Assembly (NCBI GenBank): GCA_023362775.1
Contig: JALMGJ010000017.1
Location: 22,537,001-22,601,000, forward strand
Length of the DNA stretch: 64,000 nt
Origin: Charina bottae
Taxonomy: Eukaryota; Chordata; Lepidosauria; Squamata; Charinaidae
Direction: 5' to 3'
Positions 1-10,689 of the stretch are shown piece by piece (the first letter of the stretch is position 1; every line of letters starts with the position of its first letter). The position numbers and the translations under genes are program-made. The notes beneath the pieces were generated by a model. The model was not told the origin of the DNA, made no database searches, and worked only from the letters and a program-made list of their open reading frames with translations.

Positions 1-735
1 TGATTTGTTCAATGATCCATTTGTTTGTTTTCTTGGCTGTCCACAGAATTCTCGGGAGTCTAAAACCAATCTCATCTCCTAATCCAGCTTCCCTTAATAT
101 ATATTCAGCATGTAGGTTGAACAAATAAAGGCAGAGTATACAGCCTTGTCCCACTTCTTTGCCAACCTGGAGCCAGTCTGTTTCACCATGTTCTGTCTGT
201 ACTGAAGCTTCCTGACCTGTATATAGGTTTCTCATGAGGACAATGAGATTCCCATTTTTCTAAGCACATTCCACAGCTTGACATGATTAATACAATCAAA
301 GCCTTTCTATAATCAATGAAGCACATATTGACTTCTTTTTGATATTCTTTGGCTTTCTCAATTATCCAGTGAGCATCAGAAATAATGTCTTGTTTTCTTT
401 CCCCTTTTCTAAAGCCAGCTTGAACATCTGGCATCTCTTTTTCCATGTAGGACTCTAATCTCTGTTGGATTAGATTAATTTGCTAGCATGTCAAATTAAG
501 GATATCATACGATAGTTTGTATACTCTGTTACGTCTCCTTTTTCTGGTATTGGAATGTAGATTGACTTCTTCCAATCAGTTGGCCACTGTGTCATTCTCC
601 AGATTTGCTGGCGTAGCTTGGTTAGAACTTTTACTGATTCTTCTTCTGTTGCTTACCATATTTCTGTGGGTATTCCATCTTGCCATACTGGTGATTTATG
701 TGCAACATCTCTTTGGTGATGATGACTTCTGTTCA
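1..735 (-). pseudogene. RTE/Bov-B-like reverse transcriptase relic
   Basis: Read on the minus strand, the region gives broken stretches typical of RTE/Bov-B reverse transcriptase. These include AGFRKG followed by a WIIEKAKE-type helix and CFIDYRKA (palm motif region, about 300-430), then LFNL-like and RLPRIL-like text further downstream. Several stop codons and frameshifts interrupt it, so it is an old non-functional copy. It runs off the left edge of the window. The clade is inferred from motif similarity to Bov-B; another RTE family is possible. Confidence 0.6.
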
Positions 736-814
736 TTCTTCATAGAGTCTTTGAACTAGTCTTTGAACTAGATTTGACTAGACTCAAATAGAAGCAAATC
801 TTCTATAAAGTAAG

Positions 815-1316
815 ATACCGTATTTTCCGGCATATAAGACGACTGGGCGTATAAGACGACCCCCAGCTGTTCCATGTAAAATATAGAGTTTGGGATATAC
901 GCCGGAAAATACGGTACTCGCCGTATAAGACCTCTCCTGGCCAAGTGCAGCTGCTCGCCGGAACGCAGCCCCCAGGGAAGAGCAGGAGGACGAGCGCGGG
1001 GCGGCATACTGCATTGGGTCCCGTCGCTTGAAGGAGAAACGCGGGGAGGGGGGAGCGAGCTCCGTTCCCTCAGAGCAGCCTTGGGAAGGGAGGGGGCAAA
1101 ACGCAGTGGCTCCACGACGGGCTCCAAACTCGTCCTCCTGCTCTTCCCTGGGGGCTGCGTTCCGGCGAGCGGCTGCACTTGGCCAGGAGAGGTCTTATAT
1201 GGCGAGTACGTATTTTCCGGCGTATAAGACGACACCCGGCGTATAAGACGACCCCCAACTTTTGAGAAGATTTTCCTGGGTTAAAAAGTCGTCTTATACA
1301 CCGGAAAATACGGTAC
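815..1316. mobile_element. Fold-back DNA-transposon-like repeat
   Basis: The element opens with taccgtattttccggc and closes with its near-exact inverse, ccggaaaatacggta. A second inverse copy of the end lies at about 902-917, and another direct one near 1207. The GC-rich interior (about 935-1190) is also an inverted repeat: both arms contain the gaagagcaggaggacgag region in opposite orientations. The many short reading frames here on both strands are by-products of this symmetry. The superfamily is not determined and no clear target duplication was found. Confidence 0.6.
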
Positions 1317-1337
1317 ATGACAAATGTATTGGAAAAC

Positions 1338-1418
1338 CTAATGTTTATTTATTTAATTAATTAATTTTTATCCCGCCTTTATTATTTTTATAAATAACTC
1401 AAGGCAGTTTTCCTGTAC
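1338..1418 (-). repeat. L2-type LINE 3' end fragment
   Basis: A run of ttta repeats followed by the inverse of a LINE 3' UTR (cccgcctttatt, then caaggcagtttt). The same 3' signature ends the two long L2 copies in this window. Confidence 0.5.
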
Positions 1419-1419
1419 T

Positions 1420-2571
1420 TTATTTAGCACTAATTATCTGTGCCAGTATAAGACACTGGATAAAAAAACCAAGATTCATTTTAAAATCTTCTGTCTCTTT
1501 AAATCATAGGAATACCCATGTTCTAATTTCACCATAACTGAGACTCTTAGCTTGATTCTGGATTATGTCACTTCTAAATGCAGGTAAGAGAATCATAGGA
1601 TTGAAAGATTTCCAATATGTAAAAAAAATATGGCTACATAAAGTTGTCATCTACACTCCATGTGGAGATAGTTCTCTTTTATTTGAAAGAAATTCAGTAG
1701 GGCAAACTCCTATCTGCAATTAAAAGTGTTGATCTCCTTGTCAAACAGTAAATTATAGTAAGACAAATAGTACAGCCATACTCACTGAATAAAACAAAAT
1801 AAAATACTATGACAATGATGATCACAAATTAAAATTTCACACATATGATTAAACAACTCTTGGAAAAGTGCCTTTTTATCAATAATTTTGTTCCTTTTCT
1901 AATCTTTTAAAATTATTATTCAATCAAAATACAGATTTACAAAATGTCACAGATATGAACACGGGATTGGTGTACAGTGAGGAAAGTTCTTTGATGAAAT
2001 CTCAGTTTATACAAGCCATTTTTCTTTTCATCTCAGTTATTTGTAATTTAAGGATCACAATACCAGCCTACTTTGCAGTGTTGTTGTAAAACTTGATGGG
2101 ATTATATTAAGCATTAAATCACAGTTTTGAAATCTACTGCATAGATTCTAAGTATTCTTTTCATTATGGTGCCAGAGAAACATTCAATCTCTGTCTTCTA
2201 ATGTAATTACTGTGGTATTTTATATAATAAAATGTTGCAAATTGCAATAAAATATTCTCAGTTCTCAACAATTATGGCACTGTTGCTGTGTTTAATTTCT
2301 ATAAATAAATTGTGACTTCTGTTTTAATCAGTTCTTGCATTAAGGGATCTTGGTCTTTGAATGTTAAATAGCAATGCATATTTAACAGAAGTTAGCTCAC
2401 AGTAGTAGCTTCAGGCTTTACACATGGGGGGTGGGGATGGAGGGAGAAGCATAGATAGAAAGGAAAGGAATGGAAAAATCCAAGCTGCAGAATTGCTATG
2501 AATGTGCTGGCTTTGCAAATTACCCCAAAACTATCTACATGGAAATTACCTTTTCTGCCTGAATTATAAAT
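1420..2571. other. AT-rich unassigned interval
   Basis: No reading frame of note, recognisable repeat protein or RNA gene. It is AT-rich noncoding sequence with scattered short homopolymers. Confidence 0.5.
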
Positions 2572-2583
2572 ATATCACGAATG

Positions 2584-2947
2584 TATTGTCGAAGGCTTTC
2601 ACGGCCGGAGTTCGATGGCTGTTGTGGGTCTTCCGGGCTGTGTGGCCGTGTTCTGGAAGTTGTGGTTCCTAACGTTTCGCCAGCATCTGTGGCCAGCATC
2701 TTCAGAGGGCAGGAGCACAGATAGAAGCAAAATCTCTGTGCCCAGGTACACAACACAACAAAAAACCCCACCTAATCTCCTATAATTTAGCTCTATAAAT
2801 AGAACATTGCCACTCTACCTGGGCACAGAGATTTTGCTTCTATCTGTGCTCCTGCCCTCTGAAGATGCTGGCCACAGATGCTGGCGAAACATTAGGAACC
2901 ACAACTTCCAGAACACGGCCACACAGCCCGGAAGACCCACAACAGCC
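2584..2947. mobile_element. Penelope-like fold-back insertion with 12-bp target duplication
   Basis: Two arms in opposite orientation: minus-oriented 2584-2760 and plus-oriented about 2812-2947. Both contain the sequence running from a CTGAAGATGC-type start through GGCGAAAC to the cacggccacacagcccgg block. A spacer of about 50 bp separates them. The same 12 bases, atatcacgaatg, lie directly outside both ends (2572-2583 and 2948-2959). Only the left arm carries the extra tail ending in cgacaata. The block is one I associate with reptile Penelope-like tails; the family name is inference. No protein is encoded. Confidence 0.65.
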
Positions 2948-3064
2948 ATATCACGAATGATCAAACCCTTGGCTCTTTTGCACGATAATTATGCAATATA
3001 GAAAATAATTTGATTCTCACCCCCCAATCTTAGATAGTACTTGAAATTTCTTTACTTACCAAGA

Positions 3065-3152
3065 ACCTGTATGAAAATAAAAGAGGAAAGGAATGTCTTC
3101 ATTTTGTAACCTGTATGAAAACAAAAGAGGAAAGGAATGTCTTCCTTTTGTA
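3065..3152. repeat. 44-bp tandem duplication
   Basis: A 44-base unit (3065-3108) is repeated immediately at 3109-3152 with about two differences. The unit begins acctgtatgaaaa and ends ttttgta. Its surroundings are unremarkable. Confidence 0.85.
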
Positions 3153-3900
3153 GCCTCCTGGTTCTACTTTGTCTCCTCTTAATCTCCCTGTGAACTTTGG
3201 ACTCTCCCTATCATATGACACTTTGTAATTTAAGGAAACTCTGCAGGACTGTAAGATGACTGTAGTGATAATAAGGGGGTTCATCCTTTTTAGTTTAAGC
3301 ACACAACCTCTTTCGTGCATTGCTTCTGGAGCATGAGCTGAGCTATAGCCCTTCCCTGAAAACAGTATCTCACACTCTTTAATGCTACACAAAAGGGTGA
3401 GGCGCCAGCAGTAAACAGAAGTCCAGTAGATTGGTGATCTCCATTAAACACAGCATTATTCACAGATGACTGCCCACAAAGAGTCCTTTGTTTCTTTGAT
3501 ATCCTGTCTTTCCTAGTTGCTCAAGCTACCTTACAGGGGATCTGCCTTTGTTTTTGAAGTTTTTGCGTGTAGAAAGGGGGGAAAATCTCCTAGGCCCATC
3601 CATGGCCTAAGATGGAGCAGCACACAGCCGTGTGCTTTGCTCCCAGTCTAAGGAGGAAGAAGAGAGAGAGGAAGTGGGAGTGGCCACAAACAGCTTCCTC
3701 AAAAAGCATGGAGAGCTTGCATCCTAGAGCAGCCATCCATATGCTGATGAAGCATGCTGGATTTGTCAGAATCTCCAACAGTTTTATCCCCACAACAATA
3801 ACCCTGTGAATTATGTTTGGGTGAGAGCAAGTGACTTGTCCAAAGTGTTTCCATGGCTGACTTGGTGGACTTGACTCTGAATCTCCTCGTTCTTAGTCTA
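3153..3900. other. Unassigned interval
   Basis: No coding or repeat feature could be supported. Short opposing frames near 3590-3809 lack family motifs. Confidence 0.4.
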
Positions 3901-3902
3901 AT

Positions 3903-4215
3903 GTTATTTATTATTATTTATTCAAATGTATTAACCGCCCAATTCCAGTGGACTTTGGGTGGTGTACAAAACTGGAAAATCCATAAAAACAAATAAAACA
4001 TCAAACCAAACAGGCAGCCCAGACTAAAATGATCAAACAATGCAAATCAAACAAAACAGCCCCCCCCCCGCCAAATACAATGATACATTAACCCCAGGCC
4101 TTGGACCAAAGCCAGGTTTTAAGAGTTTTCCAGAACCCTAGGAGACGGGGTGCAGTCCTTATCTCTGGGGGAATGCTGTTCCAGAGGGTGGGGGCCGCAA
4201 CAGAGAAGGCACACT
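3903..4215 (-). mobile_element. L2 LINE 3' relic
   Basis: Minus-oriented 3' end of an L2-type LINE. It starts with ttatttattattta, then the ccgccc...gactttgggtggtgtacaaa block of the 3' UTR. At 4160-4215 it has the ctgttccagagggtgggggcc block, which is the inverse of the ORF2 C-terminus (APALWN region). It contains a poly-C run near 4062 and is highly diverged. Confidence 0.6.
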
Positions 4216-4229
4216 TCCTCAGTCCCATT

Positions 4230-4685
4230 TGATGACAACATTTATTACCCAAGCTACTACATCACACTGGCTCCCCAAGATCTCACACAAAGATCTTTCC
4301 ATTACTTGCTCTCTGACCCAAGGATAGAAGCAGAAATTGGGGATTTCCTGCACGCAAATATGTGCTCTATTACAGAACTACTGCTGGTCTTTATTGCATG
4401 ATGTCTCCCTATTCATAACATGTAAGTACATGCAGCCATCTGTGTATAACGGATTAAATATTTTGAGGACATTACTTTGAGATCATTTTCATTGATTTCT
4501 TTCCTATTGTTAAATATAATTTTTCATACATTCAATTTTACAGCATAATATTATACACAACAGTGTATAATAGATAAAATACAAAAAAGAAAACGGGGAA
4601 AGAGCAAGAAATAAAACAAATTCAGTAGCCACAGCTACTGCATTAGGCATTTTTGGAAGGGGAAGAGTCTAGTGGCACAGCCTCT
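4230..4685. other. Unassigned AT-rich interval
   Basis: No supported gene or repeat between the L2 relic and the RTE-like element. Confidence 0.4.
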
Positions 4686-4888
4686 ATATCCTGACTCAAG
4701 GTCCGAGGCAGTTGAGTAGTTCGGCAGCTGTATCCATGACTGAGCAGCCCTATTTAGGATCCACTCTGATCACCCCATATGGGGAGGGGGCTAGAAAAGG
4801 TGCTCTAAACATACTCTACCTCATTTTCTCCCTGGCTGGATTACCGCGACCAGTGGGGTCACCATATAGCGGTCGTAAAAGACATATG

Positions 4889-5686
4889 AATTTTGGAACG
4901 TGGAATATACGGACACTGCAAGACAATATGGATAGTGAACGACCTGAACGTAGGACTGCCATTATTGCAAGGGAGCTGAGATGTTTTAATATTGATATAG
5001 CAGCACTCCAAGAAACTCGAAGAGCAGAAGAGGGACAGTTGAAGGAAGAAAAAGGAGGTTATACCTTCTTTTGGAAAGGACTGCCTGAACAAGAACAATG
5101 AATAAATGGGGGCTTTGCTATCAAAAACGACCTTGTGACGCTCTTGTCAGAAGTTCCCACTGGCATTAACGAACGACACTCAATTCTCCGAATAAAACTC
5201 GCCAAAAACCAACAGGCAACTATCCTAAGTGCTTACGCACCAACACTAGATGCAGATGAGGATATCAAGGAAAAATTTTATACCCAGCTGGACACCATCT
5301 TATCAGAGATACCAAAGGAGGATAAAATTATCCTCCTGGGCGATTTCAATGCAAGAGTTGGGCGTGACTTTGATTTTTGGCCGGGGATCATTGGGAAAGA
5401 AGGAGTTGACAATAGCAACATGAATGGAATCTTACTTCTGACTAAATGTGCAGAGCATAACCTTGTCATTACTAACACACTCTTTCACCAGAAAAATAAA
5501 TTTAAAACATCATGGAAGCACCCACGGTCGAAGCACTGGCATCTTTTAGATTATGTAATTGTCCGTGCTAGAGATCACCATGATGTATTTCTCACCAGAG
5601 CCATGACGAGCGCCGATGACTGCTGGACAGACCATCAATTAATTCGATCCACGATGGCCATAAAGATTGTCCCTCAATCCCCGTAG
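4889..5686 (+). pseudogene. RTE-like apurinic-type endonuclease domain, copy 1
   Basis: The frame starting MNFGTWNIRTLQD at 4889 gives an AP-endonuclease fold: NIRTL near the start, ALQETRRAEEGQL, then after a stop near 5099 YAPTLDADED, LLGDFNARVGRD and WTDHQL, the expected catalytic blocks ending in DH. A TGA near 5099-5101 and a small shift split it into two reading blocks (4712-5101 and 5135-5686). In the element family this domain nicks target DNA before reverse transcription. Confidence 0.85.
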
Positions 5687-6565
5687 GCTCCAAGGAAGAA
5701 AACCAAGGCATAAAATGAATACACTGGCCCTTCAAGATTCTACTAAACGAGCTTGCTTTCAATCAACTCTCAAAGAACATCTGCCTATGGAACTTCTTGA
5801 AAATGTTGAGGAACACTGGATTAAATTGAAGACTTCTATTATCTCAGCCTGTGAACAAACTATTGGATACCAAACTAAGAGACATCAGGACTGGTTTGAC
5901 GAGAACAATAGTGAGATTGAACACATTATTGACAAGAAAAGGAAAGCCTTCCAGATATGGCAAAAAGATATTAACTGTGCCATTAAGAAAAAAATATATG
6001 CCAGTGCAAAGGCAGAAGTCCAAAGAAGAACTAGAGAACTTAAGAACATACTGTATGGTGGATAAAAAAAGCCCAAGAAACCCAACATTTTGCAGATGCT
6101 CATGATGCACGGGGCTTTTTTAATGCCATAAAGGCCATCTACGGACCAACAAACTATGGTACAAATCCCTTACGCTCAATAGATGGTGCCAAACTTCTAA
6201 AGGACAAAGAGTCTATTGCACTGCGCTGGAAAGAGCATTACTACAATCTCCTTAATCGTCACTCTACTGTGGCTGATGAAGTCTTCTTGCAAATCCCACA
6301 AAAACAAATAAGAGATGAGCTTGCAGTACCCCCTAGTTTGGAGGAAGTCAGTAAAGCCACTAAACAAATGAAAAATAACAAAGCTAGTGGACCTGATGGG
6401 ATTCCTGCTGAAGTCTTTAAAGAAGGCGGGCCTGAACTTACACAACAACTTCATAAGCTCATTGAAAAAATCTGGATGAGGGAGGAGATTCCAGCAGACT
6501 TTAGGGATGCTATAATTATCACTCTCTTTAAAAAGGGTGATAGAACAGACTGTGGAAACTATTGA
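5687..6565 (+). pseudogene. RTE-like linker and N-terminal reverse transcriptase, copy 1
   Basis: Frames at 5667-6065 and 6269-6565 match the full-length copy: the IIDKKRKAFQIWQKDI linker, KNNKASGPDGIPAEVF (start of reverse transcriptase) and TLFKKGDRTDCGNY. A frameshift near 6057 and a TGA where copy 2 has CGA (GNY-stop-GIS at about 6564) inactivate it. Confidence 0.85.
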
Positions 6566-6660
6566 GGCATCTCCCTTCTAGCTACAGCAGGCAAAATCCT
6601 CACAAGGATCCTCGCAAACCATCTGCTATCTATATCAGAAGACATCCTCCCTGAAACCCA

Positions 6661-6740
6661 AAATTTATTTATTTATTTATTATTTGGATTTATCCCCACC
6701 CATCTCTACCATGGCAGACTCTGGGCGGTTTGACTTCCGC
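6661..6740 (-). mobile_element. L2 3' fragment nested in RTE-like copy 1
   Basis: A ttta run followed by tatccccacccatctctacc and gactctgggcggtttgac, inserted between gaaacccaaaa and cttccgcccttcc. Copy 2 has these flanks joined by only a few bases. The orientation matches other minus-strand L2 3' ends in the window. Confidence 0.75.
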
Positions 6741-6863
6741 CCTTCCAGGGGGACAGTGGATATGATCTTCACTGCACGACATCTCTGAGAAAAATGCAAG
6801 GAGCAAAACCGCCCTCTGTACGTGGTGTTTATTGATCTGACTAAGGCTTTTGATACTGTAAAT

Positions 6864-7344
6864 CAGGGGTGGGTAACCTTTTTTATGCCAAGGGCCATTT
6901 TGACATTTCTAACATCACCCGAGGGCTGGGGGGCGGGGATTGCGGGCAGGAGCCAATAGCATGGAAGGGGGTGGGGATTGCGGGCGGGAGCCAATTGTGT
7001 GGAAGGGGGCGGGGTTTGCAGGTGGGAGCCAATCACGTGCACTGGGGGGCCGACACGCCTGGCACCATGCCTGCTGCACCAGCTGCCACCGTGCCCACCA
7101 CCATGACCACCATGCCCGCTGCCACACCTGATCCTGCCACATCCGTCGCTGCGCCCACCGCTGCCGCGCCCGCCGCCACGCCCACCATGACCAGTGCCAC
7201 GCCCGCTGCCACCATGCCCGCCACCGCCACGCCCACCATGCCCGCTGCCACCATGCCTGCCGCCGCCACGCCCACTATACCCACTGCCGTGCCTGCCCCC
7301 ACCACATCCGCTGCTGCGCCCGCCGCTGCCGCGCCCGCCATGCC
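6864..7344. mobile_element. hAT-like terminus with GC-rich minisatellite replacing part of RTE-like copy 1
   Basis: It begins caggggtgggtaacc, a typical hAT-type terminal sequence, followed by a GC-rich interior. The matching right terminus is not visible, and about 390 bp of LINE sequence present in copy 2 is absent here, so insertion was accompanied or followed by deletion. The host LINE resumes at cagatggaaagc. Confidence 0.55.
7057..7343. repeat. GCC/ATG-rich minisatellite
   Basis: Imperfect tandem repetition of gccaccatgcccgct-like units. It produces low-complexity open frames on both strands (Ala/Pro/Thr/Met-rich on plus, Ala/Gly/Val/Met-rich on minus). These are composition artefacts, not genes. 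Confidence 0.75.
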
Positions 7345-8276
7345 AGATGGAAACAGATGGAAAGCTTTTTAATCTTAGTAGACTGAAAGCAAAAAATAAG
7401 GTAATTACAACTTCTGTTATAGAACTTCAATATGCTGATGATAACGTAGTCTGTGCACACTCAGAGGAAGTTCTTCAAACTATCCTAAACATCTTTGCAG
7501 AAGCATATGAAAAGCTTGGCCTCTCGATTAACATTAAAAAAACTAAAGTGCTTTACCAGCAAGTTCGAACCAATCCCTCCGCAGCGCCATCAATCCAGCT
7601 TAAAGGTGTGTCACTAGAAAATGTCAACCACTTTTCTTATCTCGGCAGCCATCTATCTACAAAAGCCGACATCGACGCTGAAATTCAGCATCGCCTGAGC
7701 TCTGCGAGTGTAGCATTCTCCCGAATGAAGCATAGAGTGTTTGAGGATCGGGACATTTGGAGGGAGACCAAAATGCTTGTTTAAAAAACCATTGTACTAC
7801 CCACCCTATTGTACGCCTGTGAAACATGGACCCTCTACAAACGCCACCTCCAACTTCTTGAAAGATTCCATCAACGCTGCCTCCGAAAAATCCTGCAAAT
7901 TACTTGGGAAGATAGGCGGACTAATGTTAGCATATTAGAAGAAGCGAAAACCAACAATGATCATCCAACATCAACTTTGCTGGACCGGCCATGTTGTTCG
8001 AATGCCTGACCATCGTCTTCCAAAGCAGCTACTTTACTCCCAACTTAAGAATGGAAAACAGAATATTGGTGGACAGCAAAAGAGATTCAAAGATACTCTC
8101 AAAGCTAATTTTAAAAAAATTAATATCAGCACTGAGAACTGGGAAGCCCTAACTCATGAGCGTTTCAATTGGAGGTCAGCCTTTATTAAAGGCGCTACGG
8201 ACTTTGAAGAAGCACAAGTACAGGGCGAAAGGGAGACACGAGCTAAGAGGAAGGCACATCAAGCAAACCCTCATCA
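7345..8276 (+). pseudogene. RTE-like C-terminal reverse transcriptase, copy 1
   Basis: Starts at the KLFNLSRLKAKNKV block and includes the catalytic LQYADDNVV. Then come INIKKTKVLYQQV and the CETWTLYKRHLQLLERFHQ thumb/linker region. A stop in place of tyrosine at about 7783 and a frameshift near 7935 separate the frames. It ends at QANPH, just before where copy 2 continues into the zinc finger. Confidence 0.85.
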
Positions 8277-8633
8277 AAGATAAACTGCTGACTCTGGTCC
8301 TGTGGTGTTACTTCTCCTGTGTTGGGCCATCCTCCTGTACAAAAGTTGTTTGGTTTCTCCAATATAGAGTTCAGAGCACTCCTCACTGCACTGGATTGCA
8401 TAAACTACATTACTTTTCTTGTGTTTTGGAGTTTGATCTTTGGGGTGTACAAGCCTCTGTCTCAGTGTGTTGGTGGGTTTGAAATATACAGGTATGTGGT
8501 GTTTGCCAAATATCCGTTTTATCTTTTCAGACACGTCAGCCATGTAGGGAATGACCAGGTTCTTTCGTTTACTCTGAGTCTCAGCCCTATCTGTCGCTGT
8601 TTTATCTTCATCTAAAGGAAAAAGGACACTCAT
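8274..8633 (-). pseudogene. Penelope-like protein, linker and N-terminal half of GIY-YIG nuclease
   Basis: The frame contains NLVIPYMADVSEKI, PVYFKPTNTLRQRLVHPKD and then the nuclease start VVYAIQCSEECSELYIGETK. These are the two tyrosine/glycine elements of a GIY-YIG domain, followed by an arginine in RRMAQHRR. It ends at AVYL, exactly where the plus-strand half resumes. Penelope-like elements use this endonuclease with a C-terminally linked reverse transcriptase for insertion; the reverse transcriptase itself is absent here. Confidence 0.85.
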
Positions 8634-9058
8634 TTGAGGACATTAATGTTCACATTTTAGACAGAGAAGATAGGTGGTTTGAGAGAGGGGTCAAGGAATC
8701 CATTTATGCCAACTTGGAAAATCCTTCCTTGAATAGAGGTGGGGGCCTCAGGCACAATCTTTCCCCCATCTTCCTCCCTGCTTTGTCTTCTGTGCCTAGG
8801 AAGATTAAGACCATTTCGCAAGCTCAACAGCAGCAGGGTAATCTTAACGATCCTCCTTTAGATGATAAAGGGACTTAGAAATAAACATCTCAAAATAACC
8901 ATGACCTAGCCCCAGGTGCAAGGTCACACAGCCACCCTAGAAACATATTTAAGGATTCCCTTACTAACTTTACTCAGACTGAAGAAGCTCCTTGGATAAG
9001 GAGCGAAACGTTTCCACTGAGAAAATAGAAATCCAGTTGACATGATTCAAGCTACAGT
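8277..9058. mobile_element. Penelope-like element with internal inversion
   Basis: The left part (8277 to about 8612) is on the minus strand and encodes the upstream half of a GIY-YIG nuclease. The right part (about 8601-9058) is on the plus strand and encodes the downstream half plus the 3' tail. The two halves are adjacent in the protein. They share the bases tttatcttcat at the junction (8601-8611), as expected from a microhomology-primed inversion during insertion. The plus tail contains the CTGAAGA...GAAAC motif at 8979-9009. Confidence 0.8.
8609..8878 (+). pseudogene. Penelope-like protein, C-terminal half of GIY-YIG nuclease
   Basis: From catctaaagg the frame reads HLKEKGHSFED, then ILDREDRWFERGVKE and NLENPSLNRGGGL, and ends ..LDDKGT before TAG at 8876-8878. 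The glutamate and asparagine in this part are those expected of the GIY-YIG active site. It has no start codon, being the downstream half of an inverted insertion. A near-identical C-terminus lies at 15769-15977. Confidence 0.85.
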
Positions 9059-9059
9059 C

Positions 9060-10680
9060 TTTACCAATCTTGCTCCTGCAGTGTATTTTTTGATGACCCT
9101 CTCCCCAAGCACTGCTGAAATAATCCACATGAGTTGAAACTTCTGTCATAAAACTATCCGTTCCTAATTCTGTTTCTCTACATGGAGTCCTTGGGGAGAA
9201 ATGCATCTCTTTTTGCACACACACTATTTGTGCCTCTGGTCCCCAACAAATATCTGATTCAGATTTGGTCTCCTTCAGAAGACTTATGCTTAGGTGCAGC
9301 TGTCTTTAGATTCTGTCCATGCTTGTCCAAACATGAAGCAAAACTGTAAGTAATTGCAACATGTAATACCACCAAATATAAAAGGGGAATAAAGAAAAAA
9401 TATGAATAAATGCATACAATTGAAGAGGTGCAATTGCCAGTATGTCTCATCCCCAGGGAACTATTTGCTTGTGAAGCAGGCACAAAAAGAGAATGATGCA
9501 CTGCAAATTTAATTTATCAATTCCAACGTAGTCCTGTTAAAGTTAATGGAACTTCTCCAAAGCAAGTGGAGTTGTAGATTAGTGCTATCAGTTTCCTTTT
9601 CTGTCATTGGTTTATGAATTATCATTAAGCTTTCATTAATTGAATTTCATTCATTGTTTGTAAAATGCTAACATTCTATAGAGCCACTATCCATTATGCC
9701 ATTATGCTCATTCCCACTCTAAAAGGTCCATTATCTAATAATTGCTAATAATAGTGTCAAATGGGTAGTTTTTTCCAATTAATCTTCCTGAAGAAATCAC
9801 TGAATAAAAATAATTTTTATTAAAATTTGGAAATTGGATGATGGTGATGATCATGAAGAGAAGAGAAGAGAAGAGAAGGCAAAAGAAGGAACAGAGAAGA
9901 AGGTAAAACGTGTTTATATAACAGTGTTTTTCTTGCTAAAGGCAAAATGAGTTGGCACATAAGAGGAAGATTCAGTAAAGACAATTAATAGAAGAGAAGA
10001 AAGGAAGAAAAATGGATACATTGTGCGCTCCTGAAACTAAAAGAGAAGAATTCAATAGCATCTAAATGAAGGTGGTCTGCGCTTGTGGAATGTAGGGGAT
10101 GAATACATTTATGGAAGTAAAGTCTTGGGGTAATTACACATGAAAGGACTAAAATGTATGTTAGAAAGTATGAATGGGATTCATCTAGATTGTTATGGTG
10201 TCTGTGAAAACACAAATTTGTAGTTTGGTGATACTTTTATGTTAATGCTCCAGTATGCTGATAATGAAAGAACCAGGAGTGAGTTTTGGAAAATGTTGCA
10301 AAATTTGTGCATATGATCCAGAGAAAAATTATTCTGCTAAGTGACATGGATGGATGAGTGAGAATGAGATAAGAGTGTAAGGAAAAGTGGTTGAGCCATT
10401 TGGAGAACCTAAAAAGAATCAGAATAGTGATTGTTTGGTGATCCTATGCATAGCAAAAGGTCTGTTTCAAATATTTGGTGTAAGAATAAGTCTATTCATG
10501 TGTATATATGGCAAAGGAATCATTCTGAAAGCATGATTAATTGTGTTATTGAAAAATTGATATAAGTAATGAAGGATACAAAGGTGATAATGAAGGGTTC
10601 TGACCGTTGGCTTTTTTCTCTCCCAGTATGGCTTTGGAAACAGTAGGTTGTTTTTGTGGGGACAGAGAAAGGAGTTAAGT
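9060..10680. other. Unassigned interval
   Basis: No supported gene. It contains a short (gaaga)n tract near 9856-9890. Short opposing frames lack family motifs. Confidence 0.4.
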
Positions 10681-10689
10681 AAGGTTTGT

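Larger units (their letters stand above)
4690..8276 (+). mobile_element. RTE-like LINE copy 1, 5'-truncated and heavily invaded
   Basis: It parallels the full-length copy at 37023-41096 over most of its length, starting at ctgactcaagg (the position equivalent to about 37514). The endonuclease part (4889-5686) and reverse transcriptase part (to about 6860) are recognisable but carry frameshifts and stops. A roughly 80-bp L2 3' fragment sits at 6661-6740. A hAT end plus GC-rich minisatellite (about 6864-7344) replaces about 390 bp of the reverse transcriptase region. The C-terminal zinc-finger end is missing because a Penelope-like element begins at 8277. Not functional. Confidence 0.85.

Noticed and set aside
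768..1318. Several overlapping frames around 1 kb, one of 155 residues
   Set aside because: All fall in a fold-back repeat; its symmetry creates matching frames on both strands.
7033..7372. Long Ala/Pro/Thr/Met-rich and Ala/Gly/Val-rich frames on both strands
   Set aside because: They come from a GC-rich minisatellite; overlapping frames on both strands have the same low complexity and no domain.
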